Positions 56,688-64,000 of a DNA stretch of 64,000 nucleotides are shown here, one piece after another (position 1 is the stretch's first letter; every line of letters begins with the position of its first letter). Source of the stretch: Branchiostoma floridae (taxonomy: Eukaryota; Chordata; Leptocardii; Amphioxiformes; Branchiostomatidae); contig NC_049990.1 in assembly GCF_000003815.2 (NCBI RefSeq), positions 13,877,349 through 13,941,348 of the forward strand. The letters run 5' to 3'. Both the position numbers and the translations under genes were made by a program. The notes under the pieces were generated by a model. That model was not told where the DNA came from. It ran no database searches and worked only from the letters and a program-made list of their open reading frames with translations.

Positions 56688-57497
56688 GTGGAAAAGACTA
56701 AACTTTACGTAACCAACGCCAAGTTAGATTGGGACTTACCCAGAATTTTCAGCCCACTCCGTCAGCCTTGTTCACGGAATGGACCCGTCTGCTGTAGCTT
56801 CCGGACGTGACGTCAAAGACACACGACTGCAGCAGAGGGTCGTAAATGCCAAATAACCTGTGTCGCCCCCAGTCTCTGTTCAGCGATGGACGGTGGGCGC
56901 TGATGTACACAGCCTCCTTCACTCCTCTTGCAAAGAACTCCTGCTCCGAGTCTAGGATTTTGACTTTTTCAAGTGAAACGGAGTGTCCTGGCGATTCAAT
57001 GTATATATGTTTGGAAACCTCCGAGTTAACAGAACTTGGTCGTTAGTGTTCCAGGAATCTCGTTTTTAATGCGCGCTCTGTTTCTCCGATATATGATTCC
57101 TTGCACTGACCTTTGTTTGTATTACTTTGGCACGGTATGTGGTAGACCACTCCACATTTGTTCTCTCTGGGCGTTTTGTCTTTAGGTGATACAAGTATTT
57201 TCCTTAAGGTCTGGGTCAGTTTGAAACAGGTCTTGATACCGTATTTCCCGAAAGTCCTGCGTAGTGCTTCAGAGATACCCTTGGAGTACGGTAAGACCAC
57301 TAACCCCTTGTTAGTGGCATTTACGACCCCTGGCATTTACGACCCTCTGCTGCAGTCGTGTGTCCCTGACGTCACGTCCGGAAGCTACAGCAGACGGGTC
57401 CATTCCATGAACAAGGCTGACGGAGTTGGCTGAAAATTCTGGGTAAGTCCCAATCTAACTTGGTGTTAGTTAAGTAAAGTTTAGTCTTTTCCACACT
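56688..57497 (-). mobile_element. Penelope-like element fragment with inverted arms
   Basis: Arms of about 165 bp: TGTGGAAAAGACTAAACTTT... at 56688 and ...TTAGTCTTTTCCACA at 57497, including TACCCAGAATTTTCAGCC and CGTCTGCTGTAGCTTCCGGA. Between them is the minus-strand GIY-YIG endonuclease region. The arms themselves are the element's 3' end in both orientations. Not present in duplication A, so inserted or retained only in B. Confidence 0.8.
56850..57336 (-). pseudogene. Penelope-like GIY-YIG endonuclease domain, one in-frame stop
   Basis: Minus frame: TLRKILVSPKDKTPRENKCG, VVYHIPC, ESYIGETERALKTRFLEH, stop (TAA at 57045-57043), then in the same frame RPSSVNSEVSKHIYIESPGH, VKILDSEQEFFARGVKEAVY and ISAHRPSLNRDWGRHRL. 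The order VxYxIPC..C...YIGET.R.L..R..EH and then the E..A/R....L.R..G matches the C-terminal nuclease of Penelope-like elements. The polymerase part is missing. Confidence 0.85.
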
Positions 57498-59021
57498 CAC
57501 TTCATCCTAGCAGATGTAAAGGGCGTGCAGAAATCAAAAGTCACATTCCCCCTAGGGAGATATTCACCATTATACAGGTGGAATTTTAGCTTCACAGTAA
57601 TTAGAAGTGAGTCCGATCTACAGGAAATGATCTTTCGACCGATTTCCAAAAGTGTGATTCTCTTGAAATTAACTCAGACTCTAATAAAAATCCGAGCAAC
57701 AATTTAAGATATTTCAGTCTCATGTATATTATGTGCCTATACCTTGCCGTCTAATGCCATTTCATTCGATGAAAAAATAAGATAGCAATAAATAAAACTA
57801 CTTGCAGCACGTTTTGACTCGCCCTGGTAAGCCATACCGTTATACTAACATTGTCTGTAGACGTGCCACCGTGCCGTTAGTAAAGAAAACAACAACAAAC
57901 ACAGTGTGCTAATGTTTATTGATGACATTTCCAACATTTTTTGTTAGAAATTATAGAAATGAGCAACATATTTTACCGTTTACAACATTGATACCATCGC
58001 ATGAGGATGTTTCTTTTAATTAGTCAAGCGACAAGTAATATGCGCACTGATACATTGGCATGGATTTTAAGACTATGTTAGGATTACGATTCTCGTTATT
58101 CTAATCAACATTCATGCTATTCAAATAACCAGACAATCAACAGCAGGGTACACGTCAGCCTAATCCTGAGTTGTTTGTCACACTCCATCACCGATCAGCC
58201 ACTGACGGACGCGACACACAAGAAGCGCCAACTGAAGACATTCCGACTGGATTGAAAGGTATGCTTCTGTCATTTGATTGTCATTAACTCTTAGATACAC
58301 CACCGGGGTCCTTTTGAGCCCAGGCGTATATTTCGAAGTGTCATTTAAACATTTTGACATGAAAAAGAATATTTCTGGGACTATATAGTGTAAAATGTTA
58401 TCATCTTATTATAATATCGTGGTAGGCACGATACTTTAGATATCAGGATGGTATCCGTTGAAGGCTAAGCAAAATGTGCAGGTATCAAAGAATGATTGAA
58501 CGTTTTTGCGCTGTTCTCAATATGTAATCTTGTTAGTATGGTTATTTAAATTTATAATCATTATATGCTTTTCTCTAGAAAAATAAGAGGCATAATGATT
58601 GAAACAGAATTAATACCGTGTGTGTAAAGCCCGGTCTATCTGTCGGTATTTGGATCTTTTTGCATAAATCGTAATGATAAGCAGGGATTATTGACATCTA
58701 AACATATTAAAATGCATCACTTGCATGGACGAAGCAATGCCTGTACAACGGTCACCGAAATATTACAAACAATGCATAACATAATATTGTCCGCTTGGAC
58801 ACCGTTTGGACATTTAAGAATCAACCTCATACTAAAGAGTAACAGAGGCGATACTTTTTCTTGTGTGACGTCATATTCCTTCTATTTCCATTTCTATTTC
58901 TATCATTATGTTTATTCCTGGAAGGTGAAAACAGTCATATAAATGAGCAAGCAAAACACGTAAACAGCCTTCACCTTAAGATCAACTAGCGAGCTTCAGA
59001 CAATGAACACCACAATACCAT
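57498..59021. other. Noncoding part of duplication B
   Basis: Matches 38346-39706 with indels. About 200 bp near 58690-58900 has no counterpart in A. No gene. Confidence 0.55.
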
Positions 59022-60353
59022 TAAAGGTCACAACCCGCCGTACGTGCAACTGCGTGCTGTCTACGTGCAAAAACGCGGACAATCTTTTGGGATCCGTAAG
59101 TGGTATACCTAATACCCCCCTCACATTATATACGATCTTCGGACGTACTTCGCGATCGCAGGAAGGTCGGCTTATTTCAAGATCTTAAGATGGTCTTGCA
59201 TATTTTTCGCCCAAAATCTGTCCCCCTCACATATAAGCAAGCCTCGTGCGATCGACGGTGAATAAATCTATGATAATGAACATCCCATGACCTCTTGCAC
59301 GCGGACAAGGGAACACAAAACCTTCCTCAAAAAAGGCAAGAGATCAATAAATGTTGCTTATTTTGTTGCCGGAATCTTTTTAACCAATGAATGGAATGCG
59401 CGGGTATAATAGAAATGACACAAGAAAGGAAAGTATGTCACAAAGCCAGCCTACATACTACCACAGGGGCCACAATGTTAGAATTACCCTCACATTCCCA
59501 GAAATTCAATATTTGTAAACAATCGGAAGTCGGGTGAACGTCGCCCGGACGTCGCCCGACTAACGGGCTTTCGCCATCCGATTTGCGCTCGATGATTAAT
59601 AACAATGTCTGTGCTCGCTTATTGGTCTTCAATCGTTGGATTGACGCAAGACTATTGACCGATACCCTTGCGAGGTACGCACGATTTGCACGCACGATCT
59701 GCGACTCGGTAATGAGCTCTGCGATCTCGGAGATCTCCTGCGACTTGTCGCTTATGTTAAGAACATGTTTGGCTGCACCGCGACCGTCGTATGACTCCTG
59801 AAAACTGCCGGCGATCCCTAAAAATCGCAAGATGATCATGAGAACACCGGACGTCTTACTCACGAAAATGTCATTTAGAGCTCGTAAACTAGTCTTCCGA
59901 TCGAATCGCGCCTAATGTGAGGAGGGTATAAGTACCGCCTCCGTACGAAATCGTACTATTCGTGCATGGCGAACTTTTCTGCATTCGGGCTGCGGATTTG
60001 CCACGTATAAGCCAGTGAGGGCGACGCGCGTACCCCGCACAGCGACTAAGGACACCTTGCGTACGCAGTACGTGTAAGTAGGGCCTGCATACGGTAACGC
60101 GGCAATCGCACAGAGAATATACGTTGTAAGCACTGACCACTTGCAACGAACGATCCACGCAACCGGTCACGGCCAGCGGTGGCGTGCACACCACATACTT
60201 GCACTTTGCGCAACTGTTCGAGTGACGTCATTTGAGATGTACTCCCTCCCTGCTCTTGCCATTCCTTCCTCACGTTTTCAGGAAAAAGTGGCGGACGTGA
60301 TCTCCCTAAAAACGTACGGACAGAAAGCACGTACGGCGGGTTGTGCCCTTAGC
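59022..60353. mobile_element. MITE, AAGCTAAGGGCACAACC family, copy 4, split by a Harbinger-like insertion
   Basis: Left GGTCACAACCCGCCGTACGTG-type end at 59028, right end GGCGGGTTGTGCCCTTAGCTT at about 60335-60353. Without the 816-bp insert it is about 515 bp. The outer part matches copy A. Confidence 0.7.
59113..59928. mobile_element. PIF/Harbinger-like nonautonomous transposon, 816 bp
   Basis: Ends TACCCCCCTCACATTA and inverted TACCCTCCTCACATTA, flanked by TAA on both sides (59110-59112, 59929-59931). Copy A has a single TAA with matching flanks at 39776-39778, an empty site. A 3-bp TWA duplication is characteristic of PIF/Harbinger. The interior is rich in CGATC words. The 141-codon minus frame at 59438-59863 has no transposase motif. 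Confidence 0.85.
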
Positions 60354-60649
60354 TTAAGAACAGAGTAATTCAAAACTGTTAGTTACGTGCTGCAAGAAAT
60401 TACGCCCACACACCCATATACCCAATACAACACTTTTATCCATATATGTATCAATGGGAAAGCACTTTCCTGTCATATAAACGTCAAATAGCACAAACGA
60501 ATATCACTTCAATTTCTTGGTATCCGGTGCTTTAAATGGATATAGTTAGCATGTGACAAAAATTGAAACATGGAATGGTGTAGTCTGTCTAAAGAGTACT
60601 ATGAGAAAGGTGACTTTAGAATTCTTTTCTGTTTAGGTGACAGGACACC
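60354..60649 (+). promoter_or_regulatory. 5' flank of LRR gene B, with probable 5' UTR splice acceptor
   Basis: TTCTTTTCTGTTTAG ends at 60636, then GTGACAGGACACCATGG as in copy A. The flank is shorter than in A because two A segments are absent. Confidence 0.5.
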
Positions 60650-62413
60650 ATGGGAGGAAAGCTCCGACCCCTACTGATTTTCCTTCTCATCATCCTGAAG
60701 GAGCCCAACACGCCTGAAGCCGGCTGCAGCTGTGAACCATCATCACAATGCCAATGCTATAAACTGGGCCTCACCGGCATCCCTCAGAACCTCCCAACAT
60801 CCATCTACCTGTTAAACCTGCAAGGTAACCAGATAACTAGCATTCAGTCTGGTTCGTTCACAAATCTAACCCGACTACAAGAGTTGCATTTGAGCTTTAA
60901 CCAGATAACAGTGATTGAGAAAGGCGCATTAGCAAGTCTATCCCGTCTAGAAAAGTTGGTCTTGTCCTTTAACCACATGACAGTGATTAAGTCTGATTTA
61001 TTCGTACATCTAATCCACCTAAAAGAGTTGTGGCTGGATAACAACCAAATAACAAATATCCAACCTGGAGCACTCTGTTATCTATTCCAGCTGCAAATGT
61101 TGAATCTGTCCTATAACAAAATAACAGATATTCCTTCTGGATTGTTTTCAAATCTACACCAGTTACAAAGGCTGTACATGAGATACAACAAGATAACAAT
61201 GATTCAGCCTTGCACATTTGCAAATCTGATTCACCTTAAAGAATTGACTCTGGATTTCAACCAAATAACGACGATTCAGTCTAGTGCATTTACAAATCTA
61301 AACCAGCTACAAGAGTTGCACCTGTCCAATAACAAGATAACAATGATTCAGTCTGGTGCATTTACAAATCTAACCCAACTTCAAGAATTGGACCTGTCCT
61401 ATAACAAGTTAACAATTATTGAGTCTTCATTCTCTGCTTATCTAATCCATATGTATAAGCATGCAAGTACACGCATAAACCTTGACAGGAACCCATGGGA
61501 GTGTGATTGTAGGATGGTTAACCTCAGATTTGTTCTCTATGTTATGGAATTTGCTACATCTGGTACATGTATAGACCGAATGATATGTGCCCGACCCGCC
61601 AAAATCAGTGGAGAGAAATTTATAGATGCTAATATTGGAGAAATGATATGTGATGAAGAGCCAACCACATCAACACCTCCTGTTGATGTCCAAGTACCTT
61701 TAAAGGACAATTGTACCGTCAACTATTGCTATAACTGGTGCTTAAAACGCAAAACCGGCTCAACAGCAGGTCCTACACTAACTTCGACCCTTGAAATCAC
61801 TTCAAGCAAACCAGAAAGTACAAGTTCCCATGAATCTCCTCCCAGTTTCCGCTTGCTTGTCATCATTGCGTCTATCAGTTGTTCAGTAGCAGGTATTGTT
61901 CTGGTCGGCGCCATTATTTTCATAATTTGGTTCATGAGAAGGACCCGGCATCCTTCTTCAGAACGAAATCCCAATGTTGTTGGCAGCAACACAAACAAAT
62001 CGAATTCTCCAATAACCAATGATAATGATCACCAGTATGAAGATATTGATGACCACGATGATCAGACAGGGCAGGGCCAGTCCCAGGCTAACATTCATTC
62101 TCTGGCGGTTGGAAATGTATCCACTAAAGTGCTAGCTGCCTCATATCAAAATGTTATGTGTGCAGGTGCTGGAAGTGGCCATGATAGTAATCTGATAGGA
62201 CAGGACCAGCCTCAAGCTATTACTGAAGCCAACTTTGACACGACAGCTACTGTAGTGGCCAGTGTTCACGGTCAGCCAGGGCAGGGTCAGTCCCAGGCCA
62301 CCACAAAATCTTTGGTTGTTAAAAATCCAGTTTATGGCCCAGAGCCTACGGCCTTCAAGCTGAGTCATCTGTACAATGCCGAATGTCAAGGCAATTCTCG
62401 GGCTGAGCCTTAA
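60650..62413 (+). CDS. Single-pass LRR receptor B (587 aa), paralogue of LRR receptor A
   Basis: Same architecture as receptor A: signal peptide 1-25, LRRNT, nine LRRs, LRRCT (C285, C287, C313, C334 plus an extra C307), stalk, TM about 402-428, tail. It is 5 residues shorter through two stalk indels (SY and HKT). Relative to A, changes concentrate in LRR 1-3, LRR 5, LRR 9 and above all the LRRCT (CRMVNLRFVLYVMEFATSG against CRMVYVRVHVYFKRFATSG). TM and tail have only a handful of changes, among them loss of one tail tyrosine (HDDQT for HYDQT). Same Kozak-like start and single coding exon. Function inferred as for A: membrane recognition receptor, ligand unknown. Confidence 0.88.
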   Translation: MGGKLRPLLIFLLIILKEPNTPEAGCSCEPSSQCQCYKLGLTGIPQNLPTSIYLLNLQGNQITSIQSGSFTNLTRLQELHLSFNQITVIEKGALASLSRLEKLVLSFNHMTVIKSDLFVHLIHLKELWLDNNQITNIQPGALCYLFQLQMLNLSYNKITDIPSGLFSNLHQLQRLYMRYNKITMIQPCTFANLIHLKELTLDFNQITTIQSSAFTNLNQLQELHLSNNKITMIQSGAFTNLTQLQELDLSYNKLTIIESSFSAYLIHMYKHASTRINLDRNPWECDCRMVNLRFVLYVMEFATSGTCIDRMICARPAKISGEKFIDANIGEMICDEEPTTSTPPVDVQVPLKDNCTVNYCYNWCLKRKTGSTAGPTLTSTLEITSSKPESTSSHESPPSFRLLVIIASISCSVAGIVLVGAIIFIIWFMRRTRHPSSERNPNVVGSNTNKSNSPITNDNDHQYEDIDDHDDQTGQGQSQANIHSLAVGNVSTKVLAASYQNVMCAGAGSGHDSNLIGQDQPQAITEANFDTTATVVASVHGQPGQGQSQATTKSLVVKNPVYGPEPTAFKLSHLYNAECQGNSRAEP

Positions 62414-62733
62414 TCCAGCACACATCTACTGTAGTGACCAGTGGTCATAATCAGCCAGAGCATGGCCAGTCCCAGGCCATCACTGAATCACACAAACACA
62501 CAAAACTCAGCTACTGTACGTAGTGGCCAGTGGTCTTTTTATGATGATATAGGGCTGAGGGTCAGTCTCAGGTCATTACTGAATCCAACACACACTCCAT
62601 AGCTACTGCAGTGACCATAGTCATAATCATCCAGAGGAGGGTCAACCTCAGGCCTCACTGAATCCAATACACACAACACTGCTGTAATGTCCAGTGGTCT
62701 TGATAACATAAGGTAGGGTCAGTCTCGGGGCTT
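62414..62733 (+). pseudogene. Decayed tail repeats downstream of LRR gene B, part 1
   Basis: Repeats of CAGTCCCAGGCCATCACTGA and AGTGACCAGTGGTCATAATC, derived from the coding GQGQSQAIT and VVASGHN units. Here the frame is lost right after the stop (ATCTACTGTAG), unlike in A. Confidence 0.6.
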
Positions 62734-63272
62734 TACCAGTACAACAAACTAGCAGATAACATAAGAAACATCACAACACTAAAAGGCTTTAAAACAGCTC
62801 TGAAGAACATATGTTTATCTGACCTCAAGTAATATTGAAACTTAGTATAGAAAAGCACCTTTATCTCTGATGTGCCTTACTGTTCTTTAAATTTTTTTGT
62901 TTGTTCAATCTCTACATATGATTTAGTATCCATGCTTTGTAAATTTCAGTTTCATTAATTTTCGTTTTACACATGATTTGATATATGATTTGACCTCTGA
63001 CCTCCACCCCATCTCTTGACATATTGATTTTGACCTTGGAACGTTTTCGACATGAGTATGGACACTGATTATGTTTTGACGCACCGGTTTTATGTTTTCT
63101 GTACTGTATGTTGTCCCTGGTGTTCAAAGTTTGACTGATTGTTATCACGTTTTTGTCCTGTATTTATTATTTACATGTATGTTTGATGGGCCCCCTTGGA
63201 AATCAACTACTGTATGCACTGTTGTAGGGGTAACCCATCTGTCTCAAGATGAAATAAATAAATAAATAAATT
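62734..63272 (+). mobile_element. LINE 3' end inserted in duplication B
   Basis: Opens with codons for QYNKLADNIRNITTLKGFKT then ALKNICLSDLK and TAA at 62831, a CR1-type C-terminus, followed by about 410 bp of 3' UTR and a (TAAA)n tail. TTAC occurs at both edges and once in copy A (TTTTACTGTATCC near 44111), fitting a short target duplication. Confidence 0.8.
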
Positions 63273-63339
63273 ACTGTATCCAACACACGCATTATAACCA
63301 CAGTGGCAGGCTAACACTCAATCCATACAGATCGCAGGG

Positions 63340-63458
63340 GTCTACCGAAAGTGCGAAAAGGAACGACAAGGAACGAAAAGGAAAGTACCGAAAGTGCGAA
63401 AAGGAACGAATAGAAACAAACGTTCCTTTTCGTTCCTTTTCGCACTTTCGGTACACCG
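63340..63458. repeat. Foldback element in duplication B
   Basis: GTACCGAAAGTGCGAAAAGG and CCTTTTCGCACTTTCGGTAC are exact inverses with AAGGAACGAA words between. Copy A reads straight through (GATCGCAGGGCTACC). Confidence 0.8.
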
Positions 63459-63462
63459 GATT

Positions 63463-63612
63463 GCAGGGCTACCACACTACAAAGTGCTAGATGACTTAAA
63501 GCCAAGTCCAAAGTACTCAGGTGTAGGGAAAACACGAGAGAAACAAATGACCAATATCCATGATTATGAGGCGACAGATCATCAATGTATCCACAACAAA
63601 CACCATGGCTAA
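63463..63612 (+). pseudogene. Decayed tail downstream of LRR gene B, part 2 (better preserved end)
   Basis: An open frame reads AGLPHYKVLDDLKPSPKYSG, VGKTREKQMTNIHDYEATDH, QCIHNKHHG and a stop. Two tyrosines in YKVL and DYEAT contexts suggest the lost part of the signalling tail. Copy A has the same sequence with a one-base deletion. Confidence 0.55.
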
Positions 63613-64000
63613 TATAATAATAATATAATGACCAGTGGCAGTGATGAAATAGGACAGGAACAGCTTAAACCTCTCTAACAAGGCTATCCAAAACATGTAC
63701 GCTACATTACGATAGACATTTGGGGAGAAACGCACCGAACGTTACAATTTTGTCTTTAAAAAGAGGAAGCAGTAAGTGTCAATAATGAATCAAGTTAGAA
63801 TGAATACATGTAAATGAATAATCTAATTTACGATATGCTTATAGGCAAATCAACATCAACGCTTGGGTACTTATTATTCTAACAATTTCGGAACATTTGT
63901 AACAAACTGACTCAGATAAGAAACTGTTAAAAAAATCAAAGTATTGTTTGACTTTCTATTTTTTCTTCAATATTGCAACATGTTAGAAACATTTCCAATT

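Larger units (their letters stand above)
54475..64000. repeat. Segmental duplication, copy B (runs off right edge)
   Basis: Same order and orientation as copy A, with an offset of about 18.1 kb at the left and 18.7 kb at the right. The difference is explained by insertions private to one copy: Penelope-like, Harbinger-like and LINE in B; Tc1-like, LINE and MITEs in A. Confidence 0.85.

Noticed and set aside
59438-59863. 141-codon frame inside the Harbinger-like element
   Set aside because: No DDE or Myb motif; likely chance within a GC-rich nonautonomous element.

Overview
The window reads as chordate nuclear DNA, most likely from an amphioxus (Branchiostoma). The case rests on intron-rich genes with GT-AG splice sites, a type II collagenous C-type lectin, a pair of single-exon LRR transmembrane receptors with Gly-Gln-rich tails, and a dense load of MITEs, foldback elements, CR1-like LINE 3' ends and a Penelope-like fragment. 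A 100-N run at 32094-32193 marks a draft-assembly gap. The species call is inference from gene and repeat style, not from a marker gene.

Layout. (1) Positions 1-23700 are the 5' part of a polypeptide GalNAc-transferase gene on the minus strand (coding exons 22640-21883, 19144-18978, 239-27, continuing off the left edge). Its 18.7-kb second intron is packed with mobile DNA and holds an oppositely oriented six-finger C2H2 zinc-finger gene at 16405-16983. The region upstream of exon 1 is triplicated in tandem. (2) Positions 25284-30881 hold a complete five-exon FAXC/metaxin-like GST-fold gene on the plus strand (245 aa). (3) Positions 32562-35894 hold a minus-strand type II membrane protein: cytoplasmic tail, TM, coiled-coil stalk, short collagen, C-type lectin domain. 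One of its introns appears to use a GC donor. (4) From about 36.35 kb to the right edge lie two copies of a segmental duplication (about 36.35-45.3 kb and 54.5-64 kb), each with one intact LRR receptor gene (42006-43784, 592 aa; 60650-62413, 587 aa). The 45.3-54.5 kb spacer is gene-poor and holds a 1.2-kb near-perfect palindrome, an internally deleted LINE and a 42-bp minisatellite.

The genes do not form one pathway. The GALNT is a Golgi enzyme that starts mucin-type O-glycosylation. The lectin and the LRR receptors look like cell-surface recognition molecules. The FAXC-like protein is a GST-fold protein. The most interesting signal is the LRR pair. The two proteins differ mainly in the ectodomain, with a cluster in the LRRCT (residues 291-300), while the transmembrane and cytoplasmic parts are almost identical. 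Decayed remains of a longer signalling tail lie downstream of both stop codons. The duplicated blocks also carry several insertions that one copy has and the other lacks, which gives empty sites for defining elements.

No tRNA, rRNA or other structured RNA gene was recognised. Percent identities were judged by eye only.
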